Source of the DNA: JAVZIQ01 sp037440545
Lineage (GTDB): Archaea; Thermoproteota; Bathyarchaeia; Bathyarchaeales; Bathycorpusculaceae
Reading direction: 5' to 3'
Length of the DNA: 56,631 bases
Assembly: GCA_037440545.1 (NCBI GenBank)
Contig: JBBITX010000001.1
Span: forward strand, 1-56,631
Shown here piece by piece: positions 16,817 through 25,079 of the stretch. Position 1 is the first letter of the stretch, and each line of letters begins with the position of its first letter. A program made the translations under genes and the position numbers. Below the pieces are notes generated by a model, which made no database searches, had not been told where the DNA came from, and saw only the letters and a program-made list of their open reading frames with translations.

Positions 16817-17038
16817 ATGGCGGATTTAGAGTTAGCAATAGCTCCCATGCACAGAATATGCAAAAAAGCTGGAGCTGAGAGAGTAAGCGAAGCAGCCGCT
16901 AAAGAGTTGGCTAAAGCATTAGAGGAAATCGGGGTAAAAATCGCTAAAGAAGCCTTAGATTTTGCCATGCATACTGGAAGAAAAACGATAAAGGCTGAAG
17001 ACATTGAAATTGCTTCAAGGAAGGTTATGGGTAGATAA
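16817..17038 (+). CDS. Archaeal histone
   Basis: Single histone-fold protein of 73 residues with no tails. It starts LELAIAPMHRICKKAGAERV (helix 1 and L1 loop with the DNA-contacting Arg), has a central helix AKELAKALEEIGVKIAKEAL, and ends in the GRKTIKAEDIEIA loop-helix. It would dimerise and wrap DNA into nucleosome-like particles. Strong GGAGGAG site 5 nt before ATG. Histones are absent from most Crenarchaeota, so this helps place the organism elsewhere in TACK. Confidence 0.97.
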   Translation: MADLELAIAPMHRICKKAGAERVSEAAAKELAKALEEIGVKIAKEALDFAMHTGRKTIKAEDIEIASRKVMGR

Positions 17039-17143
17039 AACTTTATCGCCCCTCCTTTCTTTCTATGTAAAAACCTGTTTCAGTTAGTAACAAATATAAG
17101 TTGGTATAGGAGAATAGCCTCAAAGAGGATCGGAGTCAAACCT

Positions 17144-17467
17144 ATGGGTGGTAAAAAGAAGCTTAGTTTAAAACAGATGGAAAGAATGCAGCTGCGAAAG
17201 GACGAGGAGGATAAAAGGAAAAAAGATAAGGAAAAGGCTGCACCTAAAGAGAAAAAGCCAGCTGGAATATTTATTCCAGACGTCAAAGGCGGAAAAATTG
17301 TAGATGAATTAAAGAAAATGAAAGTTTTGACACCCTACTCCATTGCATCTCGATTTAATATAAGGATAAGCGCTGCTAAAGACTTCCTAGATCAGTTAGA
17401 AAATAGCGGCGTTGTTCAACTTGTCTCAGGCAACCATGACATTAAAATTTATAAGGCAGTCGACTAA
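17144..17467 (+). CDS. rps25e: 30S ribosomal protein S25e
   Basis: Ribosomal protein of 107 residues: a lysine-rich N-terminal tail (GGKKKLSLKQMERMQLRKDE and a KDKEKAAPKEKK stretch) leads into a winged helix (ELKKMKVLTPYSIASRF, SAAKDFLDQLENSGVVQLV). S25e is found in TACK and Asgard archaea and eukaryotes but not in most Euryarchaeota. Lies downstream of the histone gene with a gap of about 105 bp. Confidence 0.95.
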   Translation: MGGKKKLSLKQMERMQLRKDEEDKRKKDKEKAAPKEKKPAGIFIPDVKGGKIVDELKKMKVLTPYSIASRFNIRISAAKDFLDQLENSGVVQLVSGNHDIKIYKAVD

Positions 17468-17514
17468 AACAAGAAGATCCCCAAAATTAAAACTTTCAAC
17501 TTCTGGTGTGTAGT

Positions 17515-17994
17515 TTGGCGTCTTTTCCGAAAAGGCTATACACACTTGATGAAATTAAAGAAGCTGAGAGGCTTATAAAAAACGGCCATAAACACCGTTT
17601 AAAGGTGATTGGAAGCCCTGAATTTAAACAAAAGGTTAAAGAATCCCTTAAACTCGTAAAAACTGCTGGCTACTATGATTATCTTAGGACGTATATAAAG
17701 GCCATAGTTGAGGTTGAAGGCTTTACTCAGCTTAGAGAGTCAGAGGGGGTTATTTGGGCAAACAAATATGCTGTCGCTAACGCAGTTGACTCTGCAAGCC
17801 TTTTCATACAGAAGGCAAACCACATGAAAGAATATATAGAGGGACGTTTATACTATGGCGGAGACGCTGAAAGGCGGTCAATTGACAAGCGCATAGAATT
17901 TTTAGAGTCTTTGATGAGGAAGAGCCGAAATAGAGAAGTTAGGAAGGAATGTGAAAAACTTCTGAAAAGCTGGAGTGAAAGCGTTTACCTATAA
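17515..17994 (+). CDS. Uncharacterised conserved-looking archaeal protein
   Basis: A 159-residue, mostly helical, basic protein (FPKRLYTLDEIKEAERLI, GYYDYLRTYIKAIVEVEGF, DAERRSIDKRIEFLESL). No membrane segment, signal peptide or metal motif is visible, and I do not recognise the family. Position 47 nt after S25e on the same strand suggests co-transcription and perhaps a ribosome- or RNA-linked role, which is inference only. Start is TTG 17515 or GTG 17506; neither has a good site. The last 6 nt overlap the convergent cyclophilin-like gene. Confidence 0.7.
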   Translation: MASFPKRLYTLDEIKEAERLIKNGHKHRLKVIGSPEFKQKVKESLKLVKTAGYYDYLRTYIKAIVEVEGFTQLRESEGVIWANKYAVANAVDSASLFIQKANHMKEYIEGRLYYGGDAERRSIDKRIEFLESLMRKSRNREVRKECEKLLKSWSESVYL

Positions 17995-18372
17995 TTTTTC
18001 AACCCTGATTATCATTCCACTTTTTACATTTCTAAAAATTTCAAGGTTCTTAGTGACTTTGCCTAAAACATTAACCGGGCTATAAGGCTGGGATTCTCCG
18101 TAAAATATACATAGGGCGCTGCCCATAGGCCAAAAAGCTATTGTTCCCTTTTCAACAGTATTTTTTGCCTTTTCCTCGCCCATTCGAATTGGTATTTCAA
18201 AGTATACCTCCTCTCTCCACAAGGCGGCTCTTCCCTCAAATGGAAGCTTTTTGACAACTATATCGACAGTTCTGGGTGATAAATGGCGGGTAAGCTTGCC
18301 TTCAGCCTCACCCAACCCTTCAATTAAGAATTTTATATTTACATGTGAAATTTCATTTTTCACGCTTTTCAT
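17989..18372 (-). CDS. Cyclophilin-like fold protein (DUF369/Cyclophil_like)
   Basis: A 127-residue beta-barrel protein resembling the archaeal/Thermotoga cyclophilin-like family: HLSPRTVDIVVKKLPFEGRA, YFEIPIRMGEEKA, VEKGTIAFWPMGSALCIFYG and PYSPVNVLGKV. These share the cyclophilin fold, but prolyl isomerase activity is not established for the family. The ATG lies inside the end of the cDPG-synthase-like gene (20-nt overlap), indicating translational coupling and possibly a shared task. Confidence 0.85.
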   Translation of the reverse strand: MKSVKNEISHVNIKFLIEGLGEAEGKLTRHLSPRTVDIVVKKLPFEGRAALWREEVYFEIPIRMGEEKAKNTVEKGTIAFWPMGSALCIFYGESQPYSPVNVLGKVTKNLEIFRNVKSGMIIRVEKL

Positions 18373-19699
18373 TTTCCTTTCCTCCTCTTAGAAAATTTTT
18401 CAAAATATGCTCAAGGGATTCTGGCCCTAAAACTTTAAGCTCATATTTAACTCTTACTGTTGGCTTGTTAATGGTAACAAGTCTTCTCAAATCAACTGGT
18501 GTTCCAATAATCACAACATCACATGGTGTGTTTTCCACAGTTTCCTTTAACTCAGCTATTTGTTTTTCGCCGTAACCCAGCGCTGGAAGAACAGATCCTA
18601 AATGCTGATATTCCAGATAAGCTTCCCTAATTGAGCCAACGGCGTATGGCCTTGGATCTACAATTTCACTTGCTCCAAGTTTTTTCGCCAGCAATGTAGC
18701 TGCTCCATATGGCATGTTACCATGCGTTAATGAAGGCCCATCTTCAATTGCCAACACGCGTTTACCCTTTATCAACTCTGGTTTATCAGCTGTTATTGGA
18801 GATGCGGCCTCCAAAACTAGGGCTTTCGGGTTTGCTTTCTTCACATTCTCTTTAACTTGAGCTATATCCCGTTCATTGGCAGTGTCCACTTTGTTTATGA
18901 TAACAACATTTGCCATTCTAATGTTTGTCTCTCCCGGATGATATGAGATTTCATGTCCAGCTCTGTGAGGGTCAGCCACAACAATATGCATGTCAGGTTT
19001 ATAAAAGGGTAGATCGTTGTTTCCTCCATCCCATACAATTACATCCGCCTCCCTCTCAGCGTCTTTTAGAATTTTCTCATAGTCAACTCCGGAATAAACA
19101 ATTATTCCATTATCAATGTGAGGTTCATACTCCTCCCTCTCTTCAATAGTGCAGCTATACTTTTCAAGGTCATCATAGGAAGCGAAACGCTGGCATATTT
19201 GTTTTTTAAGATCTCCATAGGGCATGGGATGTCTAACAACCACAACATTTAAGCCCATTTCTTTCAGGATTTTGGCGACTTGGCGGGAGGTTTGGCTCTT
19301 TCCAGAACCTGTTCTAACCGCACCTACAGAAATAACTGGAACTTCAGCCTTAAGCATTGTGGCCTTAGGCCCCATTAAAATGAAATCGGCACCATTTGCC
19401 AGCACTAGTGAAGCTCTATGCATGACGTATTCGTGGGAAACGTCACTGTAAGCAAACACAACTTGGTCCACATCATACTCTCTTATTATGCGTGGGAGCT
19501 CTTCTTCAGGGTAAATCGGTATTCCATGTGGGTAATTTTTGCCTGCTAGCTCAGGCGGGTATATTCTGTCCTCAATGCCTGGAATTTGTGCGGCTGTAAA
19601 AGCAACAACATTGTACAAATCATTATCTCTAAAACAAACGTTGAAGTTGTGAAAGTCTCTTCCAGCTGCACCCATTATTACAACTTTGATTTTACGCAT
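18353..19699 (-). CDS. Cyclic 2,3-diphosphoglycerate synthase-like P-loop protein
   Basis: A 448-residue protein with an N-terminal Rossmann-like part (KVVIMGAAGRDFHNFNVCF) and a P-loop GAVRTGSGKS at residues 126-135, followed by VVRHPMPYGDLKKQ and DVIVWDGGNNDLPF, then a NKVD guanine/adenine-type motif (VVIINKVDTA). This matches the cyclic 2,3-diphosphoglycerate synthetase family that makes the thermoprotectant cDPG in some methanogens. Homologues occur in many non-methanogens, so a different phosphoryl-transfer role is possible. It is followed with a 20-nt overlap by the cyclophilin-like gene. Confidence 0.85.
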   Translation of the reverse strand: MRKIKVVIMGAAGRDFHNFNVCFRDNDLYNVVAFTAAQIPGIEDRIYPPELAGKNYPHGIPIYPEEELPRIIREYDVDQVVFAYSDVSHEYVMHRASLVLANGADFILMGPKATMLKAEVPVISVGAVRTGSGKSQTSRQVAKILKEMGLNVVVVRHPMPYGDLKKQICQRFASYDDLEKYSCTIEEREEYEPHIDNGIIVYSGVDYEKILKDAEREADVIVWDGGNNDLPFYKPDMHIVVADPHRAGHEISYHPGETNIRMANVVIINKVDTANERDIAQVKENVKKANPKALVLEAASPITADKPELIKGKRVLAIEDGPSLTHGNMPYGAATLLAKKLGASEIVDPRPYAVGSIREAYLEYQHLGSVLPALGYGEKQIAELKETVENTPCDVVIIGTPVDLRRLVTINKPTVRVKYELKVLGPESLEHILKNFLRGGKENEKREK

Positions 19700-19773
19700 T
19701 TGCTGTCACCGCAAAAACTCTCTAAAGAGTAGGGGGTCAATACTACTTATGAAAGGTATAAAAATCTAGCGAT

Positions 19774-20883
19774 TCACCTTAGATCTGTTAAATGTAAAAC
19801 AGCTTTGCTTATGAATTCAATATGGCTTGAGTTGACGCCGGGATGAACTGGAAGTGAGAAAACCTGTTCAGATGCTTTTTCAGTTTCTATAAGCCTGCGT
19901 TCTCCAAACTGCATGTAATAAGGCATAAGATGGATAGGATTTGGATAGTAAACTTCCGCTCCTATACCTCTTTTTCTCAGCTGTTCAACTATAATGTCTC
20001 TTTTTTCCCTGGACGCCCCTTCCATTCTGACAGTGTAAAGGTACCAGCTGTTACTGCAGTCTTCGCGTTCTTTTGGCAGGGATAGGCCGCTTGCATCCTT
20101 AAGTTTGGCTGTCAACTCATTGGCGTTTCTCCTCCTCTTCTCTAAAAAGCCTGAGAGTTTCCTCAATTGTACGCGGCCTATGGCAGCTTCCATTTCAGGC
20201 ATGCGATAGTTGTGTCCAAGGCAAATAGACTTGTATTTCTCTTTTTCTCCATGGCTTCTTAAGCTTTTGCATTTTTCAGCAATTTCATCGTCGTTAGTTG
20301 TTATCATGCCTCCCTCGCCTGTTGTCATATTTTTGCTTGCATAAAAGCTATAGCAAGCGGCATCAGCGTAAGCCCCTACATGCCTTCCCATATACATTGC
20401 CCCGTGGGCTTGGGCTGCATCCTCAATTATTCGTATACCATGTTTTTCAGCAACCTCTTTTATAGGTTTTATATCTGCTGGGGCTCCGTAAAGGTCAACC
20501 GCGATTATTGCCTTTGTCTTTTCCGTCACAGACTTTTCCACACTGAGCGGTGAAATATTATAGGTTTCAGGGTCTATATCTACAAAAACAGGCTTAGCTC
20601 CAGCCCAAACAACGGCTTCTGCTGTAGCTACAAAAGTAAAGCTTGGAAGAATAACTTCGTCCCCGGAATTTATTCCCATGCTTTCAATCGCCATGTGAAG
20701 CGCTGCGGTTCCGCTATTAACGGCTATCGCGTGTTTGGCTCCAACAAATTCTGCGAACTCTTCTTCAAATTTTTTAACCATTGGTCCGCGGCCAAGCGCA
20801 TGGGTAAGCACCCCACTCCTCAGAACCTGAACGACTGCCTCAATTTCCTCCTCGCCTATCTGAGGCAAATTTATCGGAATCAT
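19774..20883 (-). CDS. DegT/DnrJ/EryC1/StrS-family sugar aminotransferase
   Basis: PLP-dependent aminotransferase of 369 residues acting typically on keto-sugar nucleotides. Motifs are GRGPMVKKFEEEFAEFVG, AVNSGTAALHMAIESMG, the PLP aspartate in IIEDAAQAHGA and the Schiff-base lysine in CYSFYASKNMTTGEGG. No sugar dehydratase or epimerase gene lies nearby, so the amino-sugar product is unknown. GlmS, about 24 kb away, is the only other amino-sugar gene in the window. ATG 20883 is followed at 369 codons by a stop 74 nt before the cDPG-synthase-like gene. Confidence 0.93.
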   Translation of the reverse strand: MIPINLPQIGEEEIEAVVQVLRSGVLTHALGRGPMVKKFEEEFAEFVGAKHAIAVNSGTAALHMAIESMGINSGDEVILPSFTFVATAEAVVWAGAKPVFVDIDPETYNISPLSVEKSVTEKTKAIIAVDLYGAPADIKPIKEVAEKHGIRIIEDAAQAHGAMYMGRHVGAYADAACYSFYASKNMTTGEGGMITTNDDEIAEKCKSLRSHGEKEKYKSICLGHNYRMPEMEAAIGRVQLRKLSGFLEKRRRNANELTAKLKDASGLSLPKEREDCSNSWYLYTVRMEGASREKRDIIVEQLRKRGIGAEVYYPNPIHLMPYYMQFGERRLIETEKASEQVFSLPVHPGVNSSHIEFISKAVLHLTDLR

Positions 20884-21194
20884 ATGCTTTCACTTAAAAC
20901 CTATGCACTACACATTGCTATAAAACCATCGTCTAATTAACAGCTCTTAAAATGCCATTTTCTGAAAGATCATGGGCATTTTTCATAACATATTTTTTAT
21001 CTTGGGGTTCTCCAGCTATGGGTGTTATTATATTCTAAATTAGGCTGGTCATTTTAATTTAAGTGACATTTGAAACAAATTTTGTAGCTGTGGATTTGGG
21101 TTAAATATAAGCCAGGGAAAAAGGGTAGTAATTATTCCTCGCAGGTTGAAAACTGGATTCTGATAAGTCAAAGCCCTTATTTCCATTAGAAAAA
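20884..21194. other. Intergenic region before the thermosome gene
   Basis: A stretch of about 310 bases between divergent genes. I see no plausible coding frame or RNA gene. It holds GGTTAAATATAAG near 21099-21111, a possible upstream promoter element, and AT-rich DNA. The thermosome's likely TATA box follows at 21195. Confidence 0.5.
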
Positions 21195-21200
21195 TTTATA
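21195..21200 (+). promoter_or_regulatory. TATA box of the thermosome-rpoK unit
   Basis: TTTATA within GAAAAATTTATATTG, with an A-rich BRE-like flank. It would start transcription near 21223, leaving a leader of about 24 nt that includes AGGAGG at 21232-21237. Heat-shock control is common for thermosome genes, but no known operator is evident. Confidence 0.45.
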
Positions 21201-21246
21201 TTGTAATGCATGTTTTTCATTGAGACGCATTAGGAGGTTGTTTGGT

Positions 21247-22905
21247 TTGTCATCACCCGCATCAACCGGAGTCCCGGTTCTAATATTAAAGGAAGGGTCA
21301 AGCCGTTCAAGAGGAAAGGAGGCCCAGCATACAAACATAATGGCTGCAAGAATAATTGCTGAGACTGTTAAGAGCTCTCTTGGCCCAAAGGGCATGGATA
21401 AGATGCTTGTAGACAGTTTTGGAGATGTAACAATAACCAGTGATGGCAGGACGATTTTAGATGAGATGGATGTTCAGCACCCTGCTGCTAAAATGATGGT
21501 TGAGGTGGCGAAAACTCAAGATAACGAGGCTGGAGATGGAACAACCACTGCTGTCATATTGTCAGGAGAGCTTCTTGGAAAGGCTGAAGAGCTTATAGGT
21601 AAAAACATTCACCCAACCATAATAATTGACGGATACAAGAAGGCTGCCGAAAAAGCTTTAGAAGTTTTGGAGAAGATAGCAATACCAATAGATTTGAAAT
21701 CAAAAGAATACAATGAGTATTTGAAGAAGGCTGCTATGACTTCTATGGCAAGCAAACTTGTAGCTGAATACAAGGATTTCTTGGCTGACCTAGCTGTTAA
21801 GGCTGTTCTGCAAGTTGCTGAAGAAAGGGATGGCAAATATAAGGTTGACATAGACGATGTTAAGGTTGAGAAGAAACAAGGAGAATCTATCAGAGATTCA
21901 ATGCTGATAAACGGCATAGTCTTAGATAAGGAAGTTGTACATTCGGGAATGCCTAAGCGGGTTGAAAACGCTAAAATAGCGATAATTGACGCTTCACTTG
22001 AAATTGAAAAAACAGAGTTTGACGCAAAAATAAACATTGAAAGCCCGGAGCAGATGGAAGCCTTCCTAAGACAAGAGGAAGCAATGCTGAAAGAAATGGT
22101 GGAGAAGATAGCTGCTACAGGTGCGAACGTCGTCTTATGTCAAAAGGGCATAGACGACATGGCTCAACATTTCTTAGCGAGGCGAGGCATCCTCGCAGTG
22201 AGAAGGATTAAGAAGTCTGACGTAGAGAAACTAGCGAAGGCTTCAGGTGGAAAAATTATAACAAATTTAGATGACATAAGCCCTGCTGATTTGGGGTACG
22301 CAAGCCTCGTGGAGGAGCGCAAAATAGGCGAGGACAAAATGACGTTTGTTGAAGGTTGCAAGAATCCGCGCTCTGTCACAATCTTAATCAGGGGTGCTAC
22401 GGAGCGGATAGTAGATGAGGCCGAGCGTTCAGTGCATGACGCCTTATGCGTCGTCAGAGACATAGTTGAAGAGCCCAAAATTTTAGCTGGAGGCGGAGCT
22501 CCTGAACTTGAAATTTCACGAGCTCTCAAAAAATATGCTGAAACCCTTCATGGAAAAGAACAGCTTGCTGTTAAGAGCTTTGCCGAGGCTGTAGAAGCTA
22601 TACCTTCAACACTTGCAGAGAACGCTGGTTTAGACCCTATCGACATACTCTCAGAGTTAAGGGCAAGACATGAAAAAGGTGAAACATGGACAGGAGTGGA
22701 AGTTAACACAGGAAAGGTTCAAGGCATGATTGAGGCCGGCGTTTTCGAGCCCATATCAGTGAAAAAACAGGTAATAAAATCTGCCTCTGAAGCTGCCTCC
22801 ATGATCCTGAAAATTGACGATGTCATAGCAGCTGGAAAAGCAAAAACTCCCCCGATGCCTTCAAAAACTCCCGGAGGCGAATATCCAGGCGCTGGGGAGT
22901 ATTAA
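21247..22905 (+). CDS. thsA: Thermosome subunit (group II chaperonin)
   Basis: ATP-dependent group II chaperonin subunit of 552 residues forming eight- or nine-membered double rings. Visible are PVLILKEGSSRSRG at the N-terminus, the ATPase motif NEAGDGTTTAVILSGELL, ITNLDDISPADLGYA in the middle and GGGAPELEISRALKKYA with the C-terminal equatorial part. The C-terminal tail is short and Pro/Gly/Glu-rich (PGGEYPGAGEY) rather than the usual GGM repeat. I chose TTG 21247, 9 nt after AGGAGG at 21232-21237; the frame opens at 21220 without a site. rpoK follows after 3 nt. Confidence 0.97.
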   Translation: MSSPASTGVPVLILKEGSSRSRGKEAQHTNIMAARIIAETVKSSLGPKGMDKMLVDSFGDVTITSDGRTILDEMDVQHPAAKMMVEVAKTQDNEAGDGTTTAVILSGELLGKAEELIGKNIHPTIIIDGYKKAAEKALEVLEKIAIPIDLKSKEYNEYLKKAAMTSMASKLVAEYKDFLADLAVKAVLQVAEERDGKYKVDIDDVKVEKKQGESIRDSMLINGIVLDKEVVHSGMPKRVENAKIAIIDASLEIEKTEFDAKINIESPEQMEAFLRQEEAMLKEMVEKIAATGANVVLCQKGIDDMAQHFLARRGILAVRRIKKSDVEKLAKASGGKIITNLDDISPADLGYASLVEERKIGEDKMTFVEGCKNPRSVTILIRGATERIVDEAERSVHDALCVVRDIVEEPKILAGGGAPELEISRALKKYAETLHGKEQLAVKSFAEAVEAIPSTLAENAGLDPIDILSELRARHEKGETWTGVEVNTGKVQGMIEAGVFEPISVKKQVIKSASEAASMILKIDDVIAAGKAKTPPMPSKTPGGEYPGAGEY

Positions 22906-22908
22906 AAG

Positions 22909-23169
22909 ACGTCTACAGAGAAAAAAATCCTGATAGGTCCTCCAAAGCTTACTCGTTTCGAGAAGGCAAGGGTGGTAGGTGCCAGAGCACTTCAAATCTC
23001 CATGGGGGCTCCAATTCTAATAGAAACTCCGGAAAGCTCTACTTTAAGCCCGATAGATATAGCCCTTAAGGAGCTTGAAGCTGGAGTTTTACCTATAACA
23101 ATTAGGCGAACACTTCCAGACGGTACATATCAAGACATACCTCTTAAATGGCTTTTAGAGGGCAAATAA
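22909..23169 (+). CDS. rpoK: DNA-directed RNA polymerase subunit K (Rpo6), ACG start
   Basis: Homologue of eukaryotic RPB6 and bacterial omega, an assembly subunit of RNA polymerase. The conserved core LTRFEKARVVGARALQISMG, then PIDIALKELEAGVLPITIRR and IPLKWLLEG, is complete. The first canonical start (GTG 22972) would cut off LTRFEKAR. In the same frame upstream there is no ATG, GTG or TTG before the thermosome stop. An ACG at 22909 lies 9 nt after GGGGAG (22894-22899) and gives an N-terminus STEKKILIGPPKLTRF, as expected. So either ACG is the start or one base is wrong. 86 residues from ACG. Confidence 0.88.
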   Translation, partial: TSTEKKILIGPPKLTRFEKARVVGARALQISMGAPILIETPESSTLSPIDIALKELEAGVLPITIRRTLPDGTYQDIPLKWLLEGK

Positions 23170-23186
23170 CGTTTCCTTAAATATAA

Positions 23187-23196
23187 TTTCTTTTTT
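23187..23196 (+). terminator. Oligo-T terminator after rpoK
   Basis: TTTCTTTTTT about 18 nt after the rpoK stop. Archaeal RNA polymerases terminate at T-runs without needing a hairpin. It separates the plus-strand thermosome-rpoK unit from the convergent Mut7-C gene. Confidence 0.4.
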
Positions 23197-23229
23197 GTCT
23201 TGAAAGTTTATTGATTGTAGTTTCCTTTT

Positions 23230-23706
23230 TCACAGTTTGTTAAGGAATTCTTTAGCTTCTTCAAGCGTTTTCCTAATTCTTTTCCAATGGGCTCCCTGCC
23301 AGTATATCTGTCCACATTTTGGGCACTCCCAGAACTCGTTGTAATAGGAGAACGTGCTCTTTTCAACTTTACCTTCAACGTTCTCCTTTAACGTCGGCTT
23401 TACCTTCGTATTGCATTTTGGGCATCTGGATGAGGTCATATCTACCTCAAGTTTTACGCCGAATCTTTTCGAAAGTTTTGCAAGTTTTTCACCCTCTGTT
23501 TGTCCATCAATGTAGAAGGCTTTCACTCCTTTTCCTATGGCTTGTTGATAAAGCTCTAAATCTCTGGTTAAAAGAATTCTGTCCTCTTTTCTTGCTATTG
23601 CGATTAGCTGGGAATCATCCAGCTTGTTAGAGTATTTGACGTTATATCCTAAAATTCTAAGCCAACGAGTTAGTTTTCCAAGCATTCCGTTAGCCAGAAA
23701 CCTCAA
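23230..23706 (-). CDS. Mut7-C RNase-domain protein (DUF82, PIN-like with zinc ribbon)
   Basis: A 158-residue protein. The N-terminal PIN-like domain starts RFLANGMLGKLTRWLRILGY and has the acidic strand DDSQLIAIARKEDRILLTRD; a C-terminal zinc ribbon follows (CPKC near residue 95, CPKC near 130). The family, named after the C-terminal part of Mut-7, is predicted to be a ribonuclease. Start overlaps the pyrC end by 4 nt. It is the last gene of the operon RtcA > FAU-1 > PyrC > Mut7-C. Confidence 0.9.
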   Translation of the reverse strand: MRFLANGMLGKLTRWLRILGYNVKYSNKLDDSQLIAIARKEDRILLTRDLELYQQAIGKGVKAFYIDGQTEGEKLAKLSKRFGVKLEVDMTSSRCPKCNTKVKPTLKENVEGKVEKSTFSYYNEFWECPKCGQIYWQGAHWKRIRKTLEEAKEFLNKL

Positions 23707-25058
23707 TAATACATTTTCCTCCTAACTATTTCTCCGCTTCCAGCCTCTGCAACTATATCGCCATCATCCATAACTAATTTTCCACAAACAAAGGTTTTAA
23801 CAGGTTTTCCTTTCACACGCCTGCCATCGAATGGGGAATACTTAGCTTTAGAATAAAACTTTGAAGAGTCAATTATACCCTCTTTTTTTGGGTCGATAAC
23901 AACTAAGTCAGCTTTATTGCCCTCTTTTAGGCTTCCCCTTCCCTTTAACCCAAAGATTTTCGAAGGATTTTCTGCCATTAGCTTAACTATTTCAGCTATA
24001 GAAAGCCTTTTCCTGTTCATTTCAGTCAGTAGGAGTGGAAGGGTTGTTTCAAGTCCCGGAATTCCTACATTAACCTCCCAAACGCTGCTTTTAATCTTCT
24101 CTTCGACGGTGTGAGGTGCATGATCTGAGGAGATAACGTCAATTAATCCCCTCTTCAGCCCCATCCAAAGAGCTTCTACTTGAACTTTCTCCCTTAAAGG
24201 AGGCGCTGTCAAACCTAAGGTTCCAAACTTTTTAAGATCGTCTATGGATAGGAGTAGATGATGGGGAGTTACCTCACATGTAACTGGCGCTGCAACCTTT
24301 TTTTTATGGCATATGGCTTCAAGGCTCTCTTCCGTGCTTATGTGGCAAATATGTGCGCTTTTTCCAGCTTTATTAACAATAGCCAATACACGCTTCACGG
24401 CTTTAACTTCAGCGTCCTTTGAATGTACTTTAAGAAAAGCTTCTACATCATTAAAGCCGTTACGTTTAAGAACTTCCTGGGCTTTTTTTAGTGATTCGTT
24501 ATCTTCGCTGTGGACAGCTATGGGAATCATGGGCGCAACCATTTTAAAAGCTTCTATTATAGCTTGATCATCATTTATGTTCAACCCGCCCTTTTGCTCG
24601 TTTAAAAATAGTTTAAAGGCTAAAACTCCTTCCTTAACCAATTTGCCTATTTCCTGAAGGTCTTCTGGAAATTCACAGTAGAAACCAACGTTAACCAAAA
24701 TCTTACCTCTAGCCGATGTCATCCTATTTCTAAGCGTTTCCAAACTCATTGTCACCGGTTCATTGTTTGGCATGTCAAGAACTGTTGTTATACCTCCAGC
24801 TGCAGCCGCGGCAGTTCCGCTGTAAAAGTCCTCCTTGTAAGCCTTTCCCTCATCCCTTAAGTGTACATGGACATCTATTAATCCTGGGAGTGCAAGCAAA
24901 TTATTTAAGCTAAGTCTTTTATATGCTTGAGGCATGCTTGCCTCCTTTCCAATTTTAACAATTTCTCCATTTTTTATGGCTAGGCAACATTCTTCTACCC
25001 TGTTGTTTATGTAGGCTTTTAATTCTGTTAAGACTAGGTCGACATTCAAATTGTTCAT
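23703..25058 (-). CDS. pyrC: Dihydroorotase
   Basis: Zinc amidohydrolase of pyrimidine synthesis, cyclising carbamoyl-aspartate to dihydroorotate. It is 451 residues, class I type. Key features are DVHVHLRDEGKAYKEDFYSG, the VLDMPNNEPVT substrate loop, histidines in AVHSEDN and HICHISTEESLE, and ISSDHAPHTVEEK with the catalytic Asp. The position of the bridging carboxylated lysine corresponds to LFLNEQKGG, which has Leu-Asn rather than an obvious Lys; hydantoinase-like homologues remain an alternative. It is followed by Mut7-C with a 4-nt overlap. PyrF is elsewhere in the window. Confidence 0.92.
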   Translation of the reverse strand: MNNLNVDLVLTELKAYINNRVEECCLAIKNGEIVKIGKEASMPQAYKRLSLNNLLALPGLIDVHVHLRDEGKAYKEDFYSGTAAAAAGGITTVLDMPNNEPVTMSLETLRNRMTSARGKILVNVGFYCEFPEDLQEIGKLVKEGVLAFKLFLNEQKGGLNINDDQAIIEAFKMVAPMIPIAVHSEDNESLKKAQEVLKRNGFNDVEAFLKVHSKDAEVKAVKRVLAIVNKAGKSAHICHISTEESLEAICHKKKVAAPVTCEVTPHHLLLSIDDLKKFGTLGLTAPPLREKVQVEALWMGLKRGLIDVISSDHAPHTVEEKIKSSVWEVNVGIPGLETTLPLLLTEMNRKRLSIAEIVKLMAENPSKIFGLKGRGSLKEGNKADLVVIDPKKEGIIDSSKFYSKAKYSPFDGRRVKGKPVKTFVCGKLVMDDGDIVAEAGSGEIVRRKMYY

Positions 25059-25079
25059 CTCTTTATGTTTAGAAATTTA

